A stretch of 64,000 nucleotides of DNA from Pseudoxanthobacter soli DSM 19599. GTDB taxonomy: Bacteria > Pseudomonadota > Alphaproteobacteria > Rhizobiales > Segnochrobactraceae. The stretch covers positions 1-64,000 of the forward strand of contig NZ_FRXO01000006.1 in NCBI RefSeq assembly GCF_900148505.1, given 5' to 3'. Below are positions 25,835 to 33,916 of the stretch, one piece after another (positions within the stretch are counted from its first letter, which is position 1; each line of letters opens with the position of its first letter). Under the pieces are notes generated by a model. It was not told the DNA's origin and made no database searches. It saw only the letters and a program-made list of their open reading frames with translations. The position numbers and the translations under genes were made by a program.

Positions 25835-26491
25835 ATGACGACGGACCTCGCGCTGGAGACGCCGGCCAAGGAGGGGCGCACCCGCAATCCGGATGCCACC
25901 CGCAAGCGCATCCTCAAGGCGGCGAAGGACGAATTCGCCCGCCGCGGCCTTGGCGGCGCGCGCATCGACACCATCGCCGCCAAGGCGAAGGCCAACAAGG
26001 GCATGATCTACCACTATTTCGGAAACAAGGAGGACTTGTTCCGGATCGTGCTGGAGGAAGCCTACGCCGACATCCGCAACGCCGAACGCAAGCTCGACCT
26101 CGACAAGCTCGACCCCGAGGAAGCGATGACGCGCCTCGTGGAATTCACCTGGAAATATTACCTCGCGAACCCCGAATTCCTGACGCTCGTCAACAGCGAG
26201 AACCTGCACAAGGGCCGCCACATCGCTGCGTCCGAATCGATCCGCGAAATGCACCGTCCGTTCGTCGGCCTCGTGCAGTTGATCCTCGACCGCGGGGTGG
26301 AGGCCGGCGTGTTCCGCCCCGGCATCGACGCCATCAACCTCAACATCACCATCGCGGCGATCGGCTACTATTATCTGACCAACCGCTTCACCGGTTCGGT
26401 CATCTTCGAGACGGACCTGACCAGCAAGGAACGCCTGCAGGAACGGCTCGCCTTCAATATCGACACCATCCTCAGGCTGGTGCGGAAATGA
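25835..26491 (+). CDS. TetR-family transcriptional regulator
   Basis: The protein is 218 residues. The N-terminal DNA-binding domain is a clear TetR type: RKRILKAAKDEFARRGLGGARIDTIA followed by ANKGMIYHYFGNKEDLFRIVLE. The C-terminal ligand-binding part is the TetR_C class with a long helical region (KYYLANPEFLTLVNSENLHKG). GGGAGGAAC precedes the ATG. It is flanked by divergent etfBA and convergent CoA-transferase genes. Six operator-like sites at nearby promoters make it the probable regulator of the catabolic block; ligand and binding are not shown. Confidence 0.93.
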   Translation: MTTDLALETPAKEGRTRNPDATRKRILKAAKDEFARRGLGGARIDTIAAKAKANKGMIYHYFGNKEDLFRIVLEEAYADIRNAERKLDLDKLDPEEAMTRLVEFTWKYYLANPEFLTLVNSENLHKGRHIAASESIREMHRPFVGLVQLILDRGVEAGVFRPGIDAINLNITIAAIGYYYLTNRFTGSVIFETDLTSKERLQERLAFNIDTILRLVRK

Positions 26492-26532
26492 CGGCGCCGA
26501 CGGGCTGATCCCGCCGGCCACCATGACGCGGC

Positions 26533-28071
26533 TCAGACGGCCTTCTTCAGGACATCCGCGTTATCGAGCGCCTGCGGCAGGATCGGCGCGAACTGCATCC
26601 GGTCGAGCACGTCGCGGCGAAGGTCGATCCCCGGCGCGACCTCGGCAAGCGCCACGCCCTGAGGCGTGAGGCGGAAGACCGCGCGCTCGGTGACGTAGAG
26701 CACCTCCTGTCCGTTCTCGATCGCCTGCCCACCGGAGAAGGTGACGTGGCGGACGCGCTCCACCAGCTTCGGCTGGCTACCCGGGGTGCGGATGACAAGG
26801 CGGCCGTCGACCATCTCCACATCGAGGCCGCGCGCCTCGAACGCGCCGCAGAACACCACCTTGCGCGCGGACTGGGTGATGTCGATGAAGCCGCCCGGCC
26901 CCACGATGTCGCCGCCGAGCCGCGAAACGTTGACGTTCCCCGCCGCGTCCATCTCGCCCATGCCGAGGAAGGCGACGTCGATGCCGCCGCCGCCGTAGAA
27001 ATCGAACTGATCCACCGACGAGACGATGGCGTCGGCATCGCGCGCCGTGCCGAACAGCGGGCCGTCCAGCAGTTCGCCGTTGTGGATGCCCTGTTCCACG
27101 GTGCACCAGCGCACGGGGCGTCCGGTGGCGCGGGCGATCGCGGGGATGCCGCCGGGAATGCCGAAACCGAAATTGACCGACCGGGCATCACCGATCTCTT
27201 CCACCGCGCGCTCGGCGATGATGCGGCGCAGGCCGACCGGCAGCACGGGCGGAGATGAGGCGACGCCCGCCGGCGGCGCGACCTCGCCGGACAAGCGCGG
27301 ATCGTGGACCCCGAGCGCGGTCTGGCGCTGTTCAGGGGCGAGCAGCACGGCATCGACCAGAACGCCGGGAATGCGCGCGAGACGGATCGGCGTCGTGCGT
27401 TCGTCGCGGCGGGCACGTGCCTGAGCGATGACGATACCGCCGCTGTTGTGGGCGGCGAGCGCGACCGCATAGACGTCGAGATCGGCGGCTTCTTCCGCCA
27501 GCGACAGCGAGCCGCGCGCATCGACCGTCGAGCCGCGGATGATGCCAACATCGATCTTCAGCGGCTTGTAGCGGAGATAATCCCGGCCATCGAGGCGGAT
27601 GCGCTCGACCAGCGCCTCCTGTGCCGCCTCGTTGCACCGGCCGCCATCTAGCAGCGGATCGACGAAGGTGCCGAGGCCGGTGCGGGTGATCACGCCCGGC
27701 CGGCCGGCGCCGCTCTCGCGGAACAGCGTGGAGATGATGCCCGCCGGCAGGCTGTAGGCCTCGATCAGGTTTTCGCGGGCGAGTTTCTGCATGGCCGGCG
27801 ACCAGCTCCAGTGCCCGCCGATCACCCGCTTCACCATGCCCGCGTGGGCGAGCCGCGTCAGACCGCTCTCGCGGCCGTCACCGATGCCGAGGGCGTGGAC
27901 CACCGTGAGATCGCGGGGGTGGCCGGTTTCGAGGAAGCTCGTCTCCAGCGCGGCCAGCACCGCGTCCGGTTCGATCAGTCCGCCGCCCGATCCGGCAATG
28001 GCGAGCGTGGCCCCGTCGGGCACCAGCGCGGCCACGTCGCGCCAGCCGGCGGGGAAAATCGGTCGGTCCAT
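26533..28071 (-). CDS. Acyl-CoA:acetate/3-keto acid CoA-transferase (fused class I)
   Basis: The protein is 512 residues with alpha and beta CoA-transferase domains fused (YdiF-like). The N-terminal half shows DGATLAIAGSGGGLIEPDAV and the C-terminal half RWCTVEQGIHNGELLDG with the catalytic Glu at about residue 326, then GGGGIDVAFLGMGEMDAAGN. It transfers CoA from one acyl-CoA to a free acid, activating an acid for degradation. The start at 28071 is preceded by CAGGAGGA. It is divergent from the acyl-CoA dehydrogenase gene with operator copy e between them. The acid substrate is unknown. Confidence 0.93.
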   Translation of the reverse strand: MDRPIFPAGWRDVAALVPDGATLAIAGSGGGLIEPDAVLAALETSFLETGHPRDLTVVHALGIGDGRESGLTRLAHAGMVKRVIGGHWSWSPAMQKLARENLIEAYSLPAGIISTLFRESGAGRPGVITRTGLGTFVDPLLDGGRCNEAAQEALVERIRLDGRDYLRYKPLKIDVGIIRGSTVDARGSLSLAEEAADLDVYAVALAAHNSGGIVIAQARARRDERTTPIRLARIPGVLVDAVLLAPEQRQTALGVHDPRLSGEVAPPAGVASSPPVLPVGLRRIIAERAVEEIGDARSVNFGFGIPGGIPAIARATGRPVRWCTVEQGIHNGELLDGPLFGTARDADAIVSSVDQFDFYGGGGIDVAFLGMGEMDAAGNVNVSRLGGDIVGPGGFIDITQSARKVVFCGAFEARGLDVEMVDGRLVIRTPGSQPKLVERVRHVTFSGGQAIENGQEVLYVTERAVFRLTPQGVALAEVAPGIDLRRDVLDRMQFAPILPQALDNADVLKKAV

Positions 28072-28195
28072 GGGTTCCTCCTGAGGCGCCTCTCGAGTGG
28101 CCGCTCGTCTGTGGTTCGTTGGAAGCCGTCCGTCTTCCGGCCGCGAAAACCGATTGCAGCAAGGCCGCTTGACCTCTCTGCCGGACGGCATTACC

Positions 28196-28211
28196 AACTA
28201 AATAGTTAGTT
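28196..28211. promoter_or_regulatory. Candidate TetR operator, copy e
   Basis: AACTAAATAGTTAGTT matches the consensus at 13 of 16 positions and is nearly palindromic. It lies 125 bp from the CoA-transferase start and 62 bp from the acyl-CoA dehydrogenase start, so one site could control both divergent operons. Confidence 0.68.
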
Positions 28212-28272
28212 TATGACCGCGTGTCGATAGGGCGCCGAACGCCCACTGCGCGGCGCCCGGAGGAGACCGATC

Positions 28273-29433
28273 ATGCTTCCCATTCCAAGGCTGGATGCGG
28301 AGACCTACGCCGAGATCCAGACACTGGCGCGGCGCTTCGCCGACGGCTCGATCCGGCCGCTGGCGGAAGAGCTCGACCGCACCGAATCCTTCCCGGCCGC
28401 GCTCTATCGCGAGATGGGCGGCATCGGCCTGTTCGGCGTCACCGTGCCGGACACGCTCGGCGGCGCCGGGCTAGACACCTACGCCTACGCCATCGTGATG
28501 GAAGAGCTTTCGCGCGGCTATGCCTCGGTCGCCGACCAGTGCGGGCTGATTGAGCTCGCCGGCACGCTGCTGTCGCGCTACGGCACGCCCGAGCAGCAGG
28601 CGCGGCATCTGCCGTCCCTGATCCGGGCCGAGCGCTTCGCCGCCTACTGCATCACAGAGGCCGAGGCCGGCTCCGACGTCTCCGGCATCCGCACCACGGC
28701 AACCCCTGACGGCGACGGCTGGCGGCTCAACGGCGGCAAGCTCTGGATCCACAACGCGCCGGTGGCCGATATCGGCTTCGTGCTGGCGCGGACCGATCCC
28801 GCCGCCGGCCGGCGCGGCATGAGCATCTTCATCGTCGACCTCAACGCCCCGGGTGTCACGCGCGGCCCGAAGGAACACAAGATGGGCCAGCGGGCCTCGC
28901 AGGTCGGCGGGCTCACCTTCGACGACGTGCGCCTCGGCCCTGACGCACTCCTGGGCGAGGCCGGGCGCGGCTTCCACATCATGATGAGCGTGCTCGAGAA
29001 GGGCCGGGTCGGCATTGCGGCGCTCGCGGTCGGCATTGCCCGGGCGGGGCTGGAGGCGGCGCTCGAATATGCTCAGACCCGCCGCCAGTTCGGCGCCCCC
29101 ATCTCGGAGAACCAGGGCATCCAGTGGATGCTGGCCGACATGGCGAAGGACGTGACCGCCGCCCGCGCGCTGGTCCATCAGGCCGCGGTGCGCCTCGACA
29201 ACGGCGAGCCGGCGGGCGCCGCCTGCTCCATGGCCAAGTGCTTCGCCGGCGACATCGCGGTGCGCCGCACCGCCGACGCGGTGCAGATCTTCGGCGGCAG
29301 CGGCTATATCCGCGGCGTCGAGGTGGAGCGGCTCTATCGCGACGCCAAGATCACCCAGATCTACGAAGGCACCAACCAGATCCAGCGCACCATCATCGCC
29401 CGCGATCTCCTGAAGAACGGGGTCGCGGCATGA
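28273..29433 (+). CDS. Acyl-CoA dehydrogenase
   Basis: The 386-residue FAD enzyme makes an enoyl-CoA from an acyl-CoA, passing electrons to ETF. AYCITEAEAGSDVSGIRTTA and KLWIHNAPVADIGF form the FAD and substrate pocket. The C-terminal domain shows TRRQFGAPISENQGIQWMLA, QIFGGSGYIRG and the catalytic Glu region IYEGTNQIQRT. GGAGGAGACC lies before the ATG. It heads an operon with an SDR, DUF993 and isomerase genes. Short- or branched-chain acyl-CoA is plausible; specificity cannot be read. Confidence 0.94.
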   Translation: MLPIPRLDAETYAEIQTLARRFADGSIRPLAEELDRTESFPAALYREMGGIGLFGVTVPDTLGGAGLDTYAYAIVMEELSRGYASVADQCGLIELAGTLLSRYGTPEQQARHLPSLIRAERFAAYCITEAEAGSDVSGIRTTATPDGDGWRLNGGKLWIHNAPVADIGFVLARTDPAAGRRGMSIFIVDLNAPGVTRGPKEHKMGQRASQVGGLTFDDVRLGPDALLGEAGRGFHIMMSVLEKGRVGIAALAVGIARAGLEAALEYAQTRRQFGAPISENQGIQWMLADMAKDVTAARALVHQAAVRLDNGEPAGAACSMAKCFAGDIAVRRTADAVQIFGGSGYIRGVEVERLYRDAKITQIYEGTNQIQRTIIARDLLKNGVAA

Positions 29434-30233
29434 CCGGCCGCGATTCAACGCCGGCCGGCGGCGCGACGCGGCCCGCGGCACTCATCACGGGTGCGGCGGG
29501 CGGCATCGGCCGCGCCGTCGCGCTCGCCCTTGCCGAGGCCGGCTTCGCGCTCGCGCTGAACGGCCTCGATGGCGACGATGGCCTGGACGACGCCGTCGCA
29601 GCCGTCGCCGAAACCGGCGTCCCGGCGATTGCCGTGCGCGGCGACATCGCCGCGATCGGCGGCCATGAACGGTTGCTCGATGCGGCGGAGCTGGCCGTCG
29701 GCCCGCTCACCACCCTCGTCAACAATGCCGGGGTCTCGGTGCTGAGCCGTGGCGATCTGCTCGCGGTCACGCCGGAAAGCTTCGATCGCTGCCACGCCAT
29801 CAACACCCGCGGCACGTTCTTCCTGACGCAGGCCTTCGCCCGGCGGCTCGTCGCCCGCCCGCGTCCCGCCGCGCTGCACCACGCCATCGTGACCGTCTCG
29901 TCGTCGAACGCCCGGGCCGTTTCGGTCGCCCGCGGCGAATATTGCGTCTCCAAGGCCGGCCTCGCGATGGCCTCGCAGCTGTTCGCCGTGCGGCTCGCGC
30001 CGGAAGGCATCGGCGCCTACGACGTGCAGCCCGGCATCATCGACACGCCGATGACCGCGGTGGTGCGGGACGACTACACCCGGCGCATCGCCGAGGGGCT
30101 GACGCCGGCGCCGCGCATGGGCCAGCCGGAAGACATCGCGGAGATCGTCGTCGCGCTCGCGACCGGGCGGCTCGCCTTCGCCACCGGCCAGACGATCCAG
30201 GCCGACGGCGGCCTCACAATCCCCCGCTTCTGA
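29430..30233 (+). CDS. Short-chain dehydrogenase/reductase (FabG-like), second gene of the operon
   Basis: This 267-residue SDR has the glycine motif TGAAGGIGRAV, NNAG in the middle and the catalytic Tyr-x3-Lys in YCVSKAG, followed by VQPGIIDTPM. It overlaps the acyl-CoA dehydrogenase stop by four bases (ATGA), so translation is coupled. It probably oxidises a hydroxyl to a ketone in the pathway, either as a hydroxyacyl-CoA or sugar-type dehydrogenase. The Met start has no other in-frame competitor nearby. Confidence 0.9.
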   Translation: MTGRDSTPAGGATRPAALITGAAGGIGRAVALALAEAGFALALNGLDGDDGLDDAVAAVAETGVPAIAVRGDIAAIGGHERLLDAAELAVGPLTTLVNNAGVSVLSRGDLLAVTPESFDRCHAINTRGTFFLTQAFARRLVARPRPAALHHAIVTVSSSNARAVSVARGEYCVSKAGLAMASQLFAVRLAPEGIGAYDVQPGIIDTPMTAVVRDDYTRRIAEGLTPAPRMGQPEDIAEIVVALATGRLAFATGQTIQADGGLTIPRF

Positions 30234-30257
30234 CGCGTTCCGCCGAAAGGCTTGATC

Positions 30258-31454
30258 ATGACGCTCCTCGACGCCACCCTCTCGACATCGGTCCTCAGCC
30301 TGCCCCAGGCCGACGGCTCGCTCGCCCCCTACCGCTTGAGCGGCAAGGCGCTGCCGTTCGAGGCGCCCGCGGCGCCCTTCACCCGCGTGGTGTTTTCCGC
30401 GGCCCACGTCGTCGCCGACCCGCTGGCGACGGTGGAGCCGGCGAAGGCCGTCGCCATCGACTGGGAGGCGACCCTCGCCTATCGCCGTCATCTCGCCAGG
30501 CTCGGGCTCGGCATCGCCGAGGCGATGGATACCGCCCAGCGCGGCATGGGGCTGCCATGGCCGGCGGCGCTGGAACTGATCGGCCGCAGCGTCGCCGAAC
30601 TGCGCGGTGTCCCCGGCGCCTCCGTCTTCTCCGGCGTCGGCACCGACCATGTCGACCCCGCCGACATCCGCGACATCGACGGTGTCGTCGCGGCCTATCT
30701 CCACCAACTCGAAGCAGTGCAGAAGCTCGGTGGCCGGGTGATCCTGATGGCGAGCCGCGCGCTCGCCCGCATTGCCAGCGGCGCCGGCGACTACGAGACG
30801 GTCTATCGCCGCGTGCTCGCAGCCGCGGATGCGCCGGTCATCCTGCACTGGCTCGGCGAGGCGTTCGACCCGGCGCTCGCCGGCTACTGGGGTGCGGCGA
30901 CGTTCGAGGACGCGCTCGAAACCGTCGTCGGCATCATCGGCGCCTCGGTCGCAAAGGTCGACGGCATCAAGATCTCGCTGCTTGATGATCAGGCCGAGAT
31001 CGCCCTGCGCCGCCGCCTGCCGGACGGCGTGAAGATGTATACCGGCGACGATTTCAACTATCCCGCCCTCATCAAGGGCGACGAGCGGGGCCACAGCCAT
31101 GCGCTGCTCGGCATCTTCGATGCCATCGCGCCGGCGGCGTCGCTGGCGCTTTCGGCGCTCGCCCGCGGCGACGAGGCCGGCTATGACCGCCTGATGGCGC
31201 CGACCGTACCGCTGTCGCGCTGCATCTTCCGCGCGCCCACCTACGCCTACAAGACCGGCATCGTGTTCCTCGCCTGGCTCAACGGCTTCCAATCGCATTT
31301 CACCATGCTCGGGGGTGCGCAGGCGCAACGCTCCATCGGCTACTTCGCCGAGGTGTTCCGTCTCGCCGATGGCGCCGGCCTCTTGCGCGATCCCGATCTT
31401 GCGGCGACGCGCATGCGCGCTTTGCTCGCTCTCCACGGCGTGGATGCGCGGTGA
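30258..31454 (+). CDS. DUF993 family protein (dihydrodipicolinate-synthase-like barrel)
   Basis: This 398-residue protein is recognised as the DUF993 family, which resembles class I aldolase/DHDPS TIM barrels. Conserved-looking blocks include VFSAAHVVADPLA, SVFSGVGTDHVDP, VILHWLGEAFDP and VKMYTGDDFNYP. AKVDGIKISLLD supplies a central Lys that could be a Schiff-base candidate by analogy only. GAAAGG precedes the ATG by seven bases. It lies between an SDR and a sugar isomerase-like gene in one operon. No activity is known to me; a retro-aldol cleavage role is a guess. Confidence 0.82.
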   Translation: MTLLDATLSTSVLSLPQADGSLAPYRLSGKALPFEAPAAPFTRVVFSAAHVVADPLATVEPAKAVAIDWEATLAYRRHLARLGLGIAEAMDTAQRGMGLPWPAALELIGRSVAELRGVPGASVFSGVGTDHVDPADIRDIDGVVAAYLHQLEAVQKLGGRVILMASRALARIASGAGDYETVYRRVLAAADAPVILHWLGEAFDPALAGYWGAATFEDALETVVGIIGASVAKVDGIKISLLDDQAEIALRRRLPDGVKMYTGDDFNYPALIKGDERGHSHALLGIFDAIAPAASLALSALARGDEAGYDRLMAPTVPLSRCIFRAPTYAYKTGIVFLAWLNGFQSHFTMLGGAQAQRSIGYFAEVFRLADGAGLLRDPDLAATRMRALLALHGVDAR

Positions 31455-31486
31455 TGCGCGCTCTATCCGACCCTCGTGAGCGCGCA

Positions 31487-32308
31487 ATGAACACCGCGAC
31501 GCTCGGCTTCCGCGCCCCCATCCGCGACAGCATCGAGGCAATCGCCCGCGCCGGCTTCGGCGCCATCGCCCCCTGGCGGCGGGAACTCGCCGGCGAGGAC
31601 GTGACGGCGGTCGCCCGCGCCATCCGCGATGCCGGCCTCGGCGTCTCCGGCTATTGCCGCAGCACCGACATCCCGGCGGCGACGCCGGACGCCTTCCGCG
31701 CCGGGCTCGACCTCAACCGGTGGGCGATCGACGAAGCGGCGACCCTCGGCGCGGCCTGCTTCGTGATGGTGGTGGGCGGCATGCCGGAGGGCAGCCGGGA
31801 TCTTCCGGGCGCGCGGGAGCAGGTGCGTGAGGGGATTGCCGTCCTCGCCGAACACGCCCGGGGCGCGGGCGTGCGACTTGCTCTCGAACCCTTGCATCCG
31901 ATGTATGCCGCCGACCGCGCCTGCCTGAACACCCTGGAACAGGCGCTCGACCTCTGCACGGCGCTGGAGCCCGCGCACGACGGCGCGCCGACACTCGGCG
32001 TGGCGGTCGACGTCTACCATGTGTGGTGGGATCCGAACCTCTTCCGCGACATCGCCCGGGCCGGCGCGGACCGCCGGCTGCTCGCCTTCCATGTCTGCGA
32101 CTGGCGGCGGGAGACCCGCGACATGCTGAACGACCGCGGCATGATGGGCGACGGGGTGATCGACATCCCCGCGATCCGCGCCGCGGTGGAGGGGGCGGGC
32201 TACGACGGCGCGGTGGAGGTCGAGATCTTCTCCGCCGCCGACTGGTGGCTCCGCCCGGTGGAGGAAACCCTCGCGGTGTGCGCCGAACGGTTCGCGACCG
32301 TGGTGTGA
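31487..32308 (+). CDS. Xylose-isomerase-like TIM barrel (sugar phosphate isomerase/epimerase family)
   Basis: The protein is 273 residues from ATG 31487, chosen because the sequence then opens TLGFRAPIRDSIEAIARAGF as family members do. An ATG at 31454 that overlaps the preceding stop is an alternative. Metal-binding acidic and His residues are visible in VRLALEPLHPMYA, VAVDVYHVWWDPNL and LAFHVCDWR, plus AVEVEIFSAADWW at the end. Members isomerise or epimerise sugars or sugar acids. It closes the acyl-CoA dehydrogenase operon; substrate unknown. Confidence 0.85.
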   Translation: MNTATLGFRAPIRDSIEAIARAGFGAIAPWRRELAGEDVTAVARAIRDAGLGVSGYCRSTDIPAATPDAFRAGLDLNRWAIDEAATLGAACFVMVVGGMPEGSRDLPGAREQVREGIAVLAEHARGAGVRLALEPLHPMYAADRACLNTLEQALDLCTALEPAHDGAPTLGVAVDVYHVWWDPNLFRDIARAGADRRLLAFHVCDWRRETRDMLNDRGMMGDGVIDIPAIRAAVEGAGYDGAVEVEIFSAADWWLRPVEETLAVCAERFATVV

Positions 32309-32334
32309 CCGCGGCCGCGCCGTCTTCTCATGCG

Positions 32335-33108
32335 CTACCAGACGGTATAGCCCGCATCCGCCATCATCAGGTGGCCGGTCACGGCGCTGGCGGCATCGCT
32401 GGCGAGGAACAGCACGGCGGCCGCGATCTCGTCCGGCTGGATGAAATCCCCGCGCGGCACCATCGACATCCACGCCTCGACCATTCCCGGATCGCTGCGG
32501 GTTGCGGCGAGCGGCATGTCGGTGGCGACATAGCCAGGCGCGATGGCGTTCACCCGGACGCCGGAGCGCGCCCATTCCGCCGCGAGCACCCGCGACACCT
32601 GGGCGACCGCCGCCTTGGAGGCGGAATAGGCGATGTGATGCTGCGGCCTGATATCGACGACGCCGGCGATCGAGGCCAGATTGACAATGGCGCCCCGCCC
32701 GCGTTCGACCATGGCGCGGCCGAACTCGCGGCAGCAGAAGAACAGCCCGTCGAGATTGACGGCCATCTGCCGGCGCCAGATCTCGTCGGTGGTGTCGAGC
32801 GCGGTGGCATTGAGGCAGATGCCGGCATTGTTGACGAGGATGTCGACCGCGCCGTGCTGGGCGAGCACGCCCGCCGCGGCGGCCCGCACCACGACGGGAT
32901 CCGCCACGTCGAGCGGCACGAAGACAGCCCTGCCGCCGCTGCCGGCGATCTCGGCGGTGGCGGCCGCGCCCGTCTCCGTGTCCAGTTCGGCGATCAGGAC
33001 CGTGGCGCCCGCCTCGGCGAACGCCTTGGCGATGGCAAGGCCGATGCCCCTGCCGCCGCCGGTGACGAGGGCCGTGCGGCCGTCCAGCCGAAACCTGTCG
33101 ATGATCAT
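32335..33108 (-). CDS. Short-chain dehydrogenase/reductase
   Basis: This 257-residue classical SDR has TGGGRGIGLAIA, LVNNAG and the catalytic YSASKAA, then VNAIAPGYVATDM and a C-terminal GHLMMADAGYTVW. It oxidises or reduces an alcohol/carbonyl with NAD(P). It converges on the isomerase gene (26-bp gap), so it is transcribed separately. Its upstream region carries two large palindromes (33125-33231) rather than an operator of the TetR type. Confidence 0.92.
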   Translation of the reverse strand: MIIDRFRLDGRTALVTGGGRGIGLAIAKAFAEAGATVLIAELDTETGAAATAEIAGSGGRAVFVPLDVADPVVVRAAAAGVLAQHGAVDILVNNAGICLNATALDTTDEIWRRQMAVNLDGLFFCCREFGRAMVERGRGAIVNLASIAGVVDIRPQHHIAYSASKAAVAQVSRVLAAEWARSGVRVNAIAPGYVATDMPLAATRSDPGMVEAWMSMVPRGDFIQPDEIAAAVLFLASDAASAVTGHLMMADAGYTVW

Positions 33109-33124
33109 GATGCGTCTCCTCCCA

Positions 33125-33231
33125 GAGCGCTTTCCGATCTGATGGACTCATCAGATCGAAATCGCTCCAGATTCAAAATCTTGAGCATATCCTTGTCGTT
33201 CAGATCGGTTCGATCTGAACGGGATATGCTC
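33125..33231. repeat. Pair of large intergenic palindromes
   Basis: Palindrome 1 has perfect 10-bp arms CGATCTGATG/CATCAGATCG (33135-33158) with outer GAGCG/CGCTC pairing. Palindrome 2 is nested: inner GTTCAGATCG/CGATCTGAAC with a 3-nt loop (33198-33220), outer GAGCATATCC/GGATATGCTC (33183-33231). They share the core CAGATCG. The form recalls dispersed palindromic elements of rhizobial genomes. The rest of the 280-bp gap (33109-33388) shows nothing else. Confidence 0.7.
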
Positions 33232-33388
33232 TCGGCCCGACGGTCGTTCGATGCCGTCCATCGCCCGAGGGTGGGGAGACGCTGCGACGCCCGCAACGGC
33301 GAAGTCATTCGTTTCGAATATCTCGCCGTTTCGGATATCCGGCGGAACGCCGGCCCGGGGCCGACACCGGCGATGCCGGCTGCCGGGT

Positions 33389-33826
33389 TCAAGGGCGGAT
33401 CAGCGCGAGGCCGCTTGCCGGGTCGAGCTGCTTGTGGAGATGGGCCGGCGTCTCGGTCAGAATCACCTCCAGCGTGGGGCGAACGTGAGCCTCCGCGAGG
33501 TGACCCGCCAATGCTGAGCCGCTGCGGCGGCCGAGCACCACATGGGCATGGAGCGCCGGACGGCCCTCCGGATCGATCGCGACGTCGCCGGTGAAGGCGG
33601 CCACTTCGACCTGTTCCTCCACCGGGATGCCGAGATAGGCTTTCCGCTCCCAGTCGAAATAGCTGATCACGGCGCGGCTGAACGCACCGATCGCGGTGAA
33701 GTGCGCGGCGGTGAGGCGCTCGGCCTCGGCGAACGACTGAAGCGTGGCCATGGCCTCTTCGCCGGTCTCCAGAATGACGGCGAAGGTCCTCAGCCCGCCG
33801 TTCTCGGCCAACAGCTTCGTCTTCAT
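33389..33826 (-). CDS. PPC-domain (DUF296) protein
   Basis: This 145-residue protein has the PPC fold found in plant AT-hook proteins and many bacterial single-domain proteins. LTAAHFTAIGAFSRAVISYFD and ALHAHVVLGRR hold the conserved His pair that can bind metal in homologues. There is no AT-hook. Function in bacteria is unknown. It is the last of a probable three-gene operon (copper protein, SDR, PPC) whose upstream promoter is of the EcfG stress type. The operon is inferred from codirection and gaps under 100 bp. Confidence 0.85.
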   Translation of the reverse strand: MKTKLLAENGGLRTFAVILETGEEAMATLQSFAEAERLTAAHFTAIGAFSRAVISYFDWERKAYLGIPVEEQVEVAAFTGDVAIDPEGRPALHAHVVLGRRSGSALAGHLAEAHVRPTLEVILTETPAHLHKQLDPASGLALIRP

Positions 33827-33916
33827 GGCATCTCCCTCCCGATCATCGCTGCGGAACGGGGAGAAGCCGGCACCTCGCGGGCGCCGCCCCGTCGCGCCGC
33901 GATCCCGCTGTCGCGG

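Noticed and set aside
29445-31541. A 698-codon minus-strand open frame opposite the SDR and DUF993 genes
   Set aside because: Same shadow effect. The plus-strand genes have catalytic motifs, ribosome sites and coupled junctions; the minus frame has none.
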